Notes: generated from the letters alone by a model not told the origin. A DNA stretch of 64,000 nt from an uncultured Collinsella sp. (GCA_958412345.1 CATYSO010000002.1:62001-126000); one strand, 5' to 3'; shown: positions 8,808 to 17,216, counted from the stretch's first letter. Numbers and translations: made by a program.

Positions 8808-9287
8808 ATGGCCAAATCCATTCAACATAACGTGGCCTACGTTGCCTGCGGAAGCGGTTGCGCCTCCGCAGGCGGCGACGCCCGCTGCAGTGAAGGCTGC
8901 ATTGGCTGTGGCGCCTGCGTCACGGCCTGCCCCCACGGCGCCATTGCGCTGGTCGATGGCATTGCCCGCGTGGATCGCTCAAAGTGCACGGGCTGTGGCC
9001 TGTGCGGCATGGCGTGCCCACAGCGCGTGATTGCCTTCGTTCCCGGCTACCAGAACATCCTGGTGCGCTGCAACAACACCGATAAGGGCGCCATTGCGCG
9101 CAAGATCTGTGACACAAGCTGCATCGGTTGCGGCATGTGCGCTAAAAAGTGCCCCGCCGGCGCCATCCGCATCGAGGACAACTGCGCCCATATCGATGGC
9201 GCGGACTGCCTGTCGTGCGGCATGTGCGCCGTCGTCTGCCCGCATGGCGCCATCCACGACCGCACCGGCATCGCCGCCGGCGTGTAG
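8808..9287 (+). CDS. Polyferredoxin with four 4Fe-4S motifs
   Basis: This 159-residue protein is mostly iron-sulfur motifs: CxxCxxCxxxCP-type clusters at 31-41, 60-70, 105-115 and 134-144, plus extra cysteines at 14, 18 and 27. It resembles the ferredoxin part of RnfB-like proteins. It starts 11 bp after ygfK and ends 12 bp before the hydroxylase, so it is almost certainly co-translated with both. I infer that it is the electron relay between the 2Fe-2S clusters of the FAD-less hydroxylase and the flavin of YgfK. Confidence 0.92.
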   Translation: MAKSIQHNVAYVACGSGCASAGGDARCSEGCIGCGACVTACPHGAIALVDGIARVDRSKCTGCGLCGMACPQRVIAFVPGYQNILVRCNNTDKGAIARKICDTSCIGCGMCAKKCPAGAIRIEDNCAHIDGADCLSCGMCAVVCPHGAIHDRTGIAAGV

Positions 9288-9299
9288 AAGGGAATCACC

Positions 9300-12077
9300 A
9301 TGGCACAGGAATTCACTTTTACCGTTAACGGCGTCGAGCGCACGACGACCCAAAACAAACCGCTGCTGCGCTACCTGCGCGACGACCTGCACATCCATTC
9401 CGCCAAGGACGGCTGCTCCGAGGGCGCGTGCGGTACCTGCACCATCCATGTGGACGGTGCGGCCGTCAAGGCCTGTGTGCTGACCACCGCTCTTGCCGCC
9501 GGCCGCAACATCGTGACCGTCGAGGGCCTGCCCGAGGACGTACGCGAGGCCTTTGTGTACGCCTTTGGCGCCGTGGGCGCCGTGCAGTGCGGTTTTTGCA
9601 TCCCCGGCATGGTCATGGCGGGTGCAGCGCTCATCGCCGAGGACCCCGAGCCCACCGAGGAGCAGATCAAGTACGCCATTCGCGGCAATGTCTGCCGTTG
9701 CACCGGCTACAAGAAGATCATCGAGGGCATTTCGCTGGCAGCTGCGGTGCTCCGCGGCGAAAAGCAGATCGACGAGGACTTGGAGCGCGGCAACGACTAC
9801 GGCGTGGGCAAGCGCGCCTTCCGTATCGACGTGCGCAAGAAGGTGCTCGGCGAGGGCAAATACCCCGATGACATCGACGAGCTCGATCAGCCGGGCCTGA
9901 CCTATGCCAGCGCCGTGCGCTCCAAGTATCCGCGCGCCCGTGTGCTCTCCATCGACACCTCCAAGGCCGAGGCCCTGCCCGGCGTGGTGGGCATCCTGCG
10001 AGCCGAGGACGTGCCGGTCAACCAGGTCGGCCATCTTATCCAGGACTGGGATGTCATGATCGCCCAGGGCGATATCACCCGCTGCGTGGGCGACGCCATC
10101 GTGCTGGTGGTTGCCGAGGACGAGGCGACGCTCGAGAAGGCCAAGAAGCTCGTAAAGATTGATTACGAGCCGCTGGAGCCCGTGCGCAACATCGCCGAGG
10201 CCAAGGCCGCCGACGCGCCGCGCCTGCATGACAGCTTCTTTGCCTTTGGCAACACGGTGGAGCTCAAGGACAACGTGTGCCAGAGCCGTCACGTGACGCG
10301 CGGCGACGCCGCCAAGGCGCTGGCAGAGAGCGCGTTCACCGTGACACAGCGCTTTACCACGCCTTTTACCGAGCATGCCTTCTTGGAGCCCGAGTGCGCC
10401 GTCGCCTTCCCGTACAAGAACGGCGTCAAGGTGCAGTCGACCGACCAGGGTGCCTACGACACACGCAAAGAGTGTGCCCACATGTTTGGCTGGGACAACG
10501 AGCCCGAGCGCGTGGTCGTCGAGACCATGCTCGTGGGTGGCGGCTTTGGCGGCAAGGAGGACGTGTCCATCCAGCACTTGGCCGCGCTCGCCGCCTATAA
10601 GTTCCAGCGTCCTGTGAAGTGTAAGCTCACGCGTGCCGAGTCGCTCGCTTTCCATCCCAAGCGCCACGCCATGGACGGCACCTTTACGCTGGGCTGCGAC
10701 GCCGAGGGCAACTTTACCGGTCTGGACTGCGAGATCAACTTTGACACCGGCGCCTACGCGTCGCTGTGCGGCCCGGTGCTCGAGCGCGCCTGCACGCATG
10801 CCGTCGGTCCCTACAAGTACCAGAACACCGACATCCGCGGCTTTGGCTACTACACCAACAACCCGCCCGCCGGCGCGTACCGCGGCTTTGGCGTTTGCCA
10901 GTCCGAGTTTGCGCTCGAGAGCCTGATCGACCTGCTGGCAGAGAAGGTCGGCCTGGATCCGTGGGAGATCCGCTACCGTAACGCCATCGAGCCGGGCGCG
11001 GTTTTGCCCAACGGCCAGATTGCCGATTGCTCCACGGCGCTTAAGGAGACATTGCTCGAGGTCAAGGATGCCTACTATGCGCATCCCGGACACGCCGGTA
11101 TCGCCTGCGCCATGAAGAACGCCGGCGTGGGCGTGGGTCTGCCCGATGCCGGCCGCTGCAAGATTCGCATCGAGGACGGCGTGGCTGTGGTCTATGCCGC
11201 CACGTCCGACATCGGCCAGGGCTGCAACACCGTCTTTTTGCAGGACGTTGCCGAGGCGTGCGGTCTGCCGCTGAGCTGCATCGCCAACGGCGAGTGCTCC
11301 ACCGAGAATGCTCCCGACTCCGGCACCACGTCTGGCTCGCGTCAGACGGTCGTGACCGGCGAGGCTGTGCGCGGCGCCGCTTTCCTGCTGCGCGATGCCA
11401 TGGTTGGCATCGAGGCCGGCAAGCCTGCACCCGATACTCCCGTGAGCGCGCATGGCGACGGCGTCAAGATCGAGTACGACGACGGTCGCGCCTACCAGCT
11501 GCGCACGCAGGAACTCGTCGCTGGTCAGGGTATGCATCCTCAGGACCCCGCGGCCGCCATCAAGGCGCTCGAGGGATGCGAGTTTGGCTACGTGTACCTG
11601 GAGCCGACCGACAAGCTGGGTGCCGACGTTCCCAACCCCAAGAGCCACATCTGCTACGGCTTTGCCACGCATGTGGTCATTCTGGACGATGACGGCCGCG
11701 TGAGCGAGGTCTATGCCGCGCACGATTCCGGCAAGGTGGTCAACCCCATCTCCATCCAGGGTCAGATCGAAGGCGGCGTGCTCATGGGTATGGGCTATGC
11801 GCTGACCGAGGACTGGCCGCTCAAGGACTGCGTGCCCCAGGCAAGGTACGGTACGCTCGGACTGTTCCGTGCGCCCGAGATTCCGGATATCCACGCCATC
11901 TACGTGGAGAAGGACGAACTGCTGTCCGTGGCATACGGCGGCAAGGGCATCGGCGAGATCGCAACGATCCCCACGGCACCCGCCGTGCAGAACGCCTACC
12001 GCGCGTTTGACGGCAAGCTGCGTCCGGATCTGCCCATGGTGGATACGCCGTACAGCCGCGCTCGCAACCGCGGGTAG
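9300..12077 (+). CDS. xdhD: Molybdenum hydroxylase, fused 2Fe-2S and Mo-cofactor domains, no FAD domain (XdhD type)
   Basis: The 925-residue protein belongs to the xanthine dehydrogenase family. An N-terminal plant-type 2Fe-2S domain has Cys39, 44, 47 and 59. The second 2Fe-2S domain has Cys97, 100, 132 and 134 (QCGFC, CRCTGY). The two molybdopterin-binding domains follow, ending with GGKGIGE, whose Glu886 corresponds to the catalytic base. The FAD domain of ordinary XDH is missing and no FAD subunit is encoded nearby. The fusion matches E. coli XdhD. With yqeB and yqeC present, a selenium-containing Mo centre is likely. It probably interconverts hypoxanthine, xanthine and urate. The upstream polyferredoxin and YgfK are candidate redox partners. 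Confidence 0.93.
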   Translation: MAQEFTFTVNGVERTTTQNKPLLRYLRDDLHIHSAKDGCSEGACGTCTIHVDGAAVKACVLTTALAAGRNIVTVEGLPEDVREAFVYAFGAVGAVQCGFCIPGMVMAGAALIAEDPEPTEEQIKYAIRGNVCRCTGYKKIIEGISLAAAVLRGEKQIDEDLERGNDYGVGKRAFRIDVRKKVLGEGKYPDDIDELDQPGLTYASAVRSKYPRARVLSIDTSKAEALPGVVGILRAEDVPVNQVGHLIQDWDVMIAQGDITRCVGDAIVLVVAEDEATLEKAKKLVKIDYEPLEPVRNIAEAKAADAPRLHDSFFAFGNTVELKDNVCQSRHVTRGDAAKALAESAFTVTQRFTTPFTEHAFLEPECAVAFPYKNGVKVQSTDQGAYDTRKECAHMFGWDNEPERVVVETMLVGGGFGGKEDVSIQHLAALAAYKFQRPVKCKLTRAESLAFHPKRHAMDGTFTLGCDAEGNFTGLDCEINFDTGAYASLCGPVLERACTHAVGPYKYQNTDIRGFGYYTNNPPAGAYRGFGVCQSEFALESLIDLLAEKVGLDPWEIRYRNAIEPGAVLPNGQIADCSTALKETLLEVKDAYYAHPGHAGIACAMKNAGVGVGLPDAGRCKIRIEDGVAVVYAATSDIGQGCNTVFLQDVAEACGLPLSCIANGECSTENAPDSGTTSGSRQTVVTGEAVRGAAFLLRDAMVGIEAGKPAPDTPVSAHGDGVKIEYDDGRAYQLRTQELVAGQGMHPQDPAAAIKALEGCEFGYVYLEPTDKLGADVPNPKSHICYGFATHVVILDDDGRVSEVYAAHDSGKVVNPISIQGQIEGGVLMGMGYALTEDWPLKDCVPQARYGTLGLFRAPEIPDIHAIYVEKDELLSVAYGGKGIGEIATIPTAPAVQNAYRAFDGKLRPDLPMVDTPYSRARNRG

Positions 12078-12145
12078 AGTAGAGCGCGGACGGCCATCGC
12101 TGACTGCCGTCTGCGCTTGCCATCAACTGTATAAGCTGCGCCTTT

Positions 12146-12179
12146 GGCCCCAGCTCCATCGTGAGCCGGGGCCTTTTGT
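12146..12179 (+). terminator. Intrinsic terminator after the hydroxylase gene
   Basis: GGCCCC and GGGGCC arms with an inner GCT/AGC stem are followed by TTTTGTTT. A second hairpin (AGCGCGGACGGC with GCCGTCTGCGCT, 12083-12117) precedes it. Together they close block 1. Confidence 0.85.
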
Positions 12180-12197
12180 TTGGAGCGCCTCCGCATA

Positions 12198-12651
12198 CGG
12201 AAGCTGCGTCCCGGATTTGGCGCTCAGAATGGGATGCGCTTTCCCTTTGGAGCCCTCGGCGGAAATTACAACCCAGAATTGGCACTCAGAAAGGGATGTG
12301 CTTTCCTTTTTGGGCCCTCGGCGGAAACTACGTCCCGGAATCCAGCCCCGGAGTGAGATGCGCTTTCCGGATTGGCCCTCAACCGGAAGCTGTGTCCCGG
12401 AATCATGCCTCAGAATGGGATGCGTTTTCCGCTGGCCGGTCGTTTGGAAAGCGCATCCCAGTTTGAGTGTTTATTCCGGGATACGGTTTCCGCTGAAGGA
12501 CTCAACCGGAAAGCCTGTCCAGCTCTGAGACGGGATTCCGGGACACGCTTTCCGCCAGGTCCGCCATCCGAAAAGTGCATCCCGTTTTGAGTGTCCAGGC
12601 TGGGACGCGCTTTCCGTTGGCGTGGCCGTTGGGAAAACGCGGCCCAGATAG
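12198..12651. repeat. Array A of the 62-bp palindromic tandem repeat
   Basis: About seven diverged units, mostly exactly 62 bp, start at 12198, 12260, 12322 and 12384 and continue with the same period. Each unit carries GGAAA...TCCC near its start and GGGATGCGCTTTCC about 25 bp later, so a unit can fold into a hairpin. It fills the gap between xdhD and the 12689-13687 gene. No credible protein is encoded. Confidence 0.9.
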
Positions 12652-12688
12652 GGGGGATGCGATCCGGCGATGCGTGGCCTAGCAGCTC

Positions 12689-13687
12689 CTACAGGTCCAC
12701 CTCGTTGAGCCATGTCGGTAGAGCGGTCTGTCGGATGCCTGCTGTCTGCAGCTTTTTGGCGAGCATTCCTGCCGAGCGGACCTCATTCATGGTAAAGCGC
12801 AACAGAGGGTGACCGTAGAGCGATAGGTGCGCCTCGCGCTGGCGTTCGGCAACGAGCGTCTCGGCCGTAGTGCGTCCCGCAAGCATGGCCTGGTCGGTAT
12901 ATTTGACGAACCCGTCGAGCTCGCCCAGCGTGAGTTCTCGCGCCTGGCGCTCCCAGGCAAAGTCCGTTCGTATGGGCTTGGCCGAATCGAAGGGGTCCGT
13001 CAGCTCGTATTGAAGCCAATCGGGCGCAAAGCCCGTCTCGATCATGATGGCTCGGGCGACCGATTCCCCACCGCTTTCGGCGCGGGCGTCGGCATATCGA
13101 AGTGTCGTGAGGGCGGTGCGAATCGTGCGACCATTGCGGGCGGTCGCTCGTTGCTCGACGGCCTCCATCAGCTGTTCCCGCACAAGGCCGAGCTTTGAGA
13201 TCGCCGAATCGGCAATGGGCATACCGTCGGCAAAACCGGTCTGCAACAGGCAATCTGTAACCGTTTGGATGGGCGGCGTTACCGATATGCCGGCTCTGAG
13301 TATTGCTCCGGCCGGCTCAATCTGGTGCCGCTGAATATGTGCGCCCGGGCGAGCCGACGGCTTTGTCGAGCTGCAGACATGCACGACATTCAGGTGTCGC
13401 CACGAGACCTCGAGCCCCAGCAGACAGGCGGCCGAAAACGAGCAGAACGTCCAATCGGGGTGGATGATCGCAAGGGCGCGGAGGATTTCGCAATGGCGTT
13501 GCGCTCGGTTGAGTTCATCCCAGCGCGTTTTTCGCGCAAACAACCCCGGCATGGGCGAGACAACCGTGCCGCCGGTGCGCCGAAGGAGCGCTTTTCGGAT
13601 CGCCGTGCTCGGGGGAATCAGACAGCGCCCCTCTTGTTCGGCTTGAGTGAGCAGTTGGTCGATGAGCTGGTTATTGCAATGGGTCAT
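12689..13687 (-). CDS. AbiEi-like / PDDEXK-like protein, probable defence or toxin-antitoxin function
   Basis: The 332-residue protein resembles the actinobacterial group annotated as type IV toxin-antitoxin 'AbiEi antitoxin domain' proteins. The C-terminal half carries spaced acidic motifs (GGESVARA near 207-213, RTDFAWE near 240-246, GELDGFVKY at 255-263) resembling the Vsr/DUF559 nuclease-like fold. The N-terminal region (about 10-110) is plausibly the AbiEi-type winged helix. ATG 13687 has AAGGAGG upstream. It is a lone gene flanked on both sides by 62-bp repeat arrays, with an 11-bp tandem operator candidate upstream. No AbiEii partner is adjacent. The family call comes from reading only. 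Confidence 0.65.
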   Translation of the reverse strand: MTHCNNQLIDQLLTQAEQEGRCLIPPSTAIRKALLRRTGGTVVSPMPGLFARKTRWDELNRAQRHCEILRALAIIHPDWTFCSFSAACLLGLEVSWRHLNVVHVCSSTKPSARPGAHIQRHQIEPAGAILRAGISVTPPIQTVTDCLLQTGFADGMPIADSAISKLGLVREQLMEAVEQRATARNGRTIRTALTTLRYADARAESGGESVARAIMIETGFAPDWLQYELTDPFDSAKPIRTDFAWERQARELTLGELDGFVKYTDQAMLAGRTTAETLVAERQREAHLSLYGHPLLRFTMNEVRSAGMLAKKLQTAGIRQTALPTWLNEVDL

Positions 13688-13982
13688 GAGCTACCGCCTC
13701 CTTTTGGGTAGCAAAAACGTATCAGCTGGAACTTGCCGCTCAGCTGACCAAAAGCTGACCAAAATCTAACCATGCAGGTAGATGACCTGCTTTTGGCGAC
13801 ATATTTCTTGTTTGAATCGGTGGGCGGTGATCGGCGACCGTGAACGGTAGCTGGATATGAAGTCTTGGTAAGTTTCGGGACGTGTACTTTTTGAAAAAGA
13901 GCATTCTATCTGCTGTTTTGTGTTTCTGGATCGCATATTTGAAGGCATGTGATAAGGGCGGCGGACTGTCGCCTTGTATCTG
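13688..13982. other. Intergenic stretch upstream of the AbiEi-like gene
   Basis: Apart from the 11-bp tandem repeat I see no gene here; the sequence is less GC-rich than its surroundings and leads into array B. Confidence 0.5.
13742..13763 (-). promoter_or_regulatory. Tandem 11-bp direct repeat, candidate operator
   Basis: AGCTGACCAAA occurs twice head to tail (13742-13752, 13753-13763), followed by a partial ATCTAACCA. It lies about 60 bp upstream of the divergently read 13687 start. An 11-bp spacing places both copies on one helix face, as expected for a repressor site. Confidence 0.4.
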
Positions 13983-14291
13983 CGGAAACTGTGACCCGGA
14001 ATTGCCACTCGGAATGGGACGTGCTTTCCGGATCGCCCTTCAAGCGGAAGCTACATCCCAGATTTCGGCCTCAGAGTGGGATGCCGTTTCCAGATCGGGC
14101 CTCAAACGGAAATTGCATCCCGGAACGAGCCCTCAGAGCGGGATGAACTTTCCCAACGGGCCGCATGCGGAAGCTGTGTCCCGGAATTGTCGCTCAGAAC
14201 GGGACACGCTTTCCGGATGGGATGCTTGGCGGAAACTACGGCCCAGTTTTTGGCTCCAGAACGGGATGCATTTTCCGGAACGGTCCACGTA
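13983..14291. repeat. Array B of the 62-bp palindromic tandem repeat
   Basis: Five units begin at 13983, 14045, 14107, 14168 and 14230 (one is 61 bp). They share the CGGAAACT...TCCC...GGGA...CTTTCC layout with array A. The orientation is the same as in arrays A and C. Confidence 0.9.
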
Positions 14292-14331
14292 CGGTGGTGT
14301 ACCGCCCCTTTTGCGTGCGCCGCTTGTCGAA

Positions 14332-14387
14332 TTACGTTATAGCTAGCTATATTATAGGAAGGTATAATATAGCTAGCTATAACGTAA
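14332..14387. repeat. Perfect 25-bp inverted repeat before the ATPase gene
   Basis: Arms 14332-14356 and 14363-14387 are exact reverse complements around the 6-nt loop GGAAGG. Each arm contains the palindrome TAGCTAGCTA. The right arm ends 15 bp before the ATG, and TATAAT lies at 14363-14368. It could be an operator, an RNA hairpin over the ribosome site, or a relic of an inserted palindrome. Confidence 0.9.
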
Positions 14388-14402
14388 AGGAAGGATGGCC
14401 CT

Positions 14403-15794
14403 ATGTTTATCGGAAGAACAGCGGAAATGTCCGAGCTCAATCGACTGTATGGCACGGGCTCCTTTGAAATGCCTGTGATTTACGGCCGCCGTCGTGTGGG
14501 TAAAACGCGCCTTATCACAGAGTTCATCCAAGGCAAGAAGGCTATTTACTTTCAAGCTCGTCGTACCAATGCGGAGGCAAACCTGCACGGCTTTAGCCAG
14601 GCGATACTTGCAGGCTCGGTTGGTGCTGCAGGCGTGTCGTTTCGTAGTTTTGACGAAGCGTTCGATGCATTGGCCACCATGGCTCGCACGGAACGTTTGG
14701 TTGTCGTGATTGACGAGTATCCCTATCTCGCCCAATCGAATCCCGAAATCAGCTCGTTGCTGCAAGACAAGATCGACCACTTGTACAAAGAGACCAGGCT
14801 CATGCTGATCCTATGCGGCTCGTCTCTTTCGTTTATGGAGGAACAGGTGTTGGGCTACGAGAGTCCGCTATACGGTAGGCGTACGGCCCAGTTTAAGATC
14901 ATGCCGCTCGATTTTACGACGACCCTCGGCCTGTGGCAGAGCATGAGTCGCGAAGATGCTGCAGTTTGCTATGGCATGACGGGCGGCATTCCTGCATATA
15001 TCGAGAAAGTCGATCCTGCCGCACCGCTCAAGGATAACATCAAACGTCTTTTTCTTACTCCTACGGGCTATCTCTTTGAGGAGCCGAGTAACCTGCTATT
15101 GCAAGAGTGCCGCAATCCTGAGCAATATGATGCGATCGTGCAAGCAATTGCTCAGGGGCGCTCGAGGATCTCGGAGATTGCGAGCTCTACGGGAATCCCT
15201 GCGAGCAATGTAAAGAGCTATGTGGATAAGCTGGCGTCGCTTGAGATTGTCGAGCGCGAGCTGCCCCTAAACGAGACGAGCAATAAGCGAGCCGTGTATC
15301 TGCTGAGCGATCAGATGTTTAGGTTCTGGTACAAGTTTGTTCCGCAGAACATCGGGCTGATTCAAAACGATATGGCCGAGATGGCGTATAAACGCATTGA
15401 GTCGCACGTATCGGATTACATGGGTACGGTCTTTGAGCTTATATGCAGGCAATATGTGTACGAACTCGCGCGCGCAGGCCGGCTCGATGTGGTTCCGGCG
15501 AGCGTCGGGCGCTGGTGGGGGACGGATAATCGCACGCATACGCAGGAAGAAATCGACTTAATTGTTGACGATGGCGAGGGCACTGCTCTGTTTGCGGAGT
15601 GCAAATGGCGCAATGAACCGGTGGGCGAAGACGTGCTGCAAAAGCTCGTGCACCGAAGCGAGCTCTTTAGACGGCAACGAAAAAGCTATGCACTATTCTC
15701 AAAAAGCGGCTTTACGCAGGGATGTCGGGATGCCGCGGATAGCAGGGGAGACGTCAAGCTGATCTCGTTTGCCGAGATGTGCGAGCGGAGATAA
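14403..15794 (+). CDS. ATP-binding protein, archaeal-type ATPase with DUF234 C-terminus
   Basis: The 463-residue protein begins with MFIGRTAEM and has a P-loop YGRRRVGKTRL (27-37), a Walker B VVVIDEYPYLA (near 101) and an internal winged-helix region (near 250-290). It ends with the nuclease-like DUF234 part (EEIDLIVDDGEG, LFAECKWRNEPVGED). Proteins of this family are common single-gene accessory ATPases in gut anaerobes, with unknown biological role; defence or mobile-element links are often suspected. ATG 14403 follows AAAGGAAGG. It has lower GC than neighbours and is bracketed by repeat arrays B and C, pointing to acquisition by transfer. Confidence 0.88.
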   Translation: MFIGRTAEMSELNRLYGTGSFEMPVIYGRRRVGKTRLITEFIQGKKAIYFQARRTNAEANLHGFSQAILAGSVGAAGVSFRSFDEAFDALATMARTERLVVVIDEYPYLAQSNPEISSLLQDKIDHLYKETRLMLILCGSSLSFMEEQVLGYESPLYGRRTAQFKIMPLDFTTTLGLWQSMSREDAAVCYGMTGGIPAYIEKVDPAAPLKDNIKRLFLTPTGYLFEEPSNLLLQECRNPEQYDAIVQAIAQGRSRISEIASSTGIPASNVKSYVDKLASLEIVERELPLNETSNKRAVYLLSDQMFRFWYKFVPQNIGLIQNDMAEMAYKRIESHVSDYMGTVFELICRQYVYELARAGRLDVVPASVGRWWGTDNRTHTQEEIDLIVDDGEGTALFAECKWRNEPVGEDVLQKLVHRSELFRRQRKSYALFSKSGFTQGCRDAADSRGDVKLISFAEMCERR

Positions 15795-15815
15795 CCAAGC
15801 GCGCTCTGATGTGAT

Positions 15816-15928
15816 GCTCGGAATGGGACGCGCTTTCCCTTTGGCAGAAAGCGCATCCCAGATTTCGGCCTCAGAGTGGGACGCATTTTCCGGTAGAGGC
15901 CTGGAGCGGAAAGCACGTCCCAGAATCC
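15816..15928. repeat. Array C, partial 62-bp palindromic repeats
   Basis: About two units remain (GGGACGCGCTTTCC, AGAAAGCGCATCCCA, GGGACGCATTTTCC, GGAAAGCACGTCCCA), directly after the DUF234 ATPase gene. This is the third copy cluster within 4 kb. Confidence 0.8.
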
Positions 15929-16084
15929 GGGCAATTCGCTGGTCCGGTGGTTGAGCAAGCGCCGCGCCAAGGATGCCGAGCGTAAAACCTACAATGAAAA
16001 CGGCGTAAAAACTGCATTGAGAATGGCGTAATTTCGCAGGATGACGTCGCCCGCTGGTGCTGCAGGAGCGGTGACCTGCAAACC

Positions 16085-16432
16085 TTGGGTTTTCGGACGA
16101 GCTTGCGCGAGAGAGCAGGCCAGTATGTGCGCTCGAAGGCCCGCGTTCGCGTGCGCCCCAAGCGCTACTTCTGTGACCCGTCACTTGCGGCGGCGTTGCT
16201 GGGGGCTACCCCTGAGCGGCTGCTTGGCGATATGCAAACGCTGGGGATGCTCTTTGAGAATCTCATCCTGCGCGACGTGCGCGTGTTCCTTTCCACCTAC
16301 GGCGGTGTCGACAACAGTGTTCATTATTTCCGAGATGAGAAGGGCCTTGAGGTCGATCTGATCGTTGAGCACGACGGGCATTGGGGAGGCGGCGGCGTCG
16401 ACAGTTCGATAACGCCACCGCTCTGTTTCTAA
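16085..16432 (+). pseudogene. Remnant of a DUF4143 AAA ATPase (C-terminal fragment)
   Basis: A reading frame of up to 115 residues matches the DUF4143 C-terminal domain: RSKARVRVRPKRYFCDPSLA, LLGATPERLLGDMQTLGMLFE and HYFRDEKGLEVDLIVEHDGHW. The expected next motif (EIKLG) is missing and the frame runs into glycine-rich nonsense before stopping at the end of the convergent gene. The N-terminal ATPase, about 300 residues, is absent. It is a decayed fragment left by recombination, and an ATG-initiated product is unlikely to work. Confidence 0.8.
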
Positions 16433-16851
16433 ATCATTGCAATCCCGCGCACGGCACTCAGCAGCTCGTACTCCCTTTGGCTCCACTGGCACAGCTCGGC
16501 CGCGTCGACGGCGTCGCGGCACAGGTCCAGGAACACCTCGGCTCCCTCGCAGAAGCATTCACGGGCAAATTCTCCTGAACCGTTCGCGATGCATGCGCCG
16601 TCGGCGAAGAGCTTCCAGTTGGACGGCTCGCGCGAGTCGTCTCCGAGCAGCTTGATCTGCAGAATACGTGGATTGCCAGCAGCACAGAGCTCTTCCTCGA
16701 GCTTCTGTATGGTAAAGCGCATCTGGTGGGAGAGGCCGCTCTTCACCAAAGCCGAGGTGTAGCCGCTCGGCTCGTCTAGAAGATGCATTCGTTTTGGCTT
16801 GATGATCAGGTTGTGGAAGTTACGCTCGCTGCGCACAGAGAAATTGTCCAT
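16429..16851 (-). CDS. Hypothetical protein, 140 residues
   Basis: I do not recognise this protein. The start at 16851 is supported by AAAGGAG 5 nt upstream; a longer frame to 17049 lacks a ribosome site. It looks soluble, with no signal peptide or membrane segment. The middle (LQIKLLGDDSREPSNWKLFADG) alternates strand-like and polar stretches, and the C-terminal third is rich in Glu, Cys and Ala. It ends at the junction with the DUF4143 remnant, overlapping its frame by 4 bp. It is probably part of the accessory insert. Confidence 0.55.
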   Translation of the reverse strand: MDNFSVRSERNFHNLIIKPKRMHLLDEPSGYTSALVKSGLSHQMRFTIQKLEEELCAAGNPRILQIKLLGDDSREPSNWKLFADGACIANGSGEFARECFCEGAEVFLDLCRDAVDAAELCQWSQREYELLSAVRGIAMI

Positions 16852-17216
16852 ACGGACTCCTTTCATCGATGTTGGCAGGGCCACCGTGCCTCTTGGCCGG
16901 TTGGCGTCGGGATCGTGGAGCCAACTCTCTACCCCGACTCTGGATAAAACACGCCCGCTCCTTGCGGGCACGATGGAGTCTATCAACGTGTACGGACAGA
17001 AATCAAGCGCCGCTTGCGAAATGACGCGCGGGCGGCGTTGGTTTCCCAAGTGATTATTCGGCTTAAATCCGAAAAAGTGTCGAAATCTCCCGTGTAAAAG
17101 TACGGAAAAGTGTCAAATTCGATAGGCAAATTATCCGGAAAAGTGTAGCTGGATGACAAGACAGCACTTAGAAGCCGGTGCTGGATGCGGGATCCTGCGG
17201 CCGCCTTCAGCTCTCG
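16852..17216. other. Intergenic stretch with three phased motifs
   Basis: No gene is visible in this 365-bp gap. It contains a small GCCCGC/GCGGGC hairpin at 16953-16969 and the three CGRAAAAGTGT sites listed separately. Confidence 0.5.
17070..17146. repeat. Three CGRAAAAGTGT sites at exact 33-bp spacing
   Basis: The copies CGAAAAAGTGT (17070), CGGAAAAGTGT (17103) and CGGAAAAGTGT (17136) are spaced 33 bp start to start, about three helical turns. This is what an oligomeric DNA-binding protein site looks like. No adjacent start codon makes the target obvious. Confidence 0.6.

Noticed and set aside
8979..11894. 971-residue minus-strand frame
   Set aside because: It lies fully opposite the polyferredoxin and hydroxylase genes; it has no domain-like motifs and is a codon-bias shadow.
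12161..12590. Small open frames across array A and array B
   Set aside because: They follow the 62-bp repeats in shifting frames, lack ribosome sites and encode only repeat-derived peptides.
12198..14291. CRISPR array
   Set aside because: The repeats are contiguous 62-bp units with no short unique spacers, the units diverge, and no cas genes are nearby.
14373..14780. Minus-strand frame of 135 residues at the ATPase start
   Set aside because: It is opposite the P-loop region of the DUF234 ATPase and has no ribosome site or motif.
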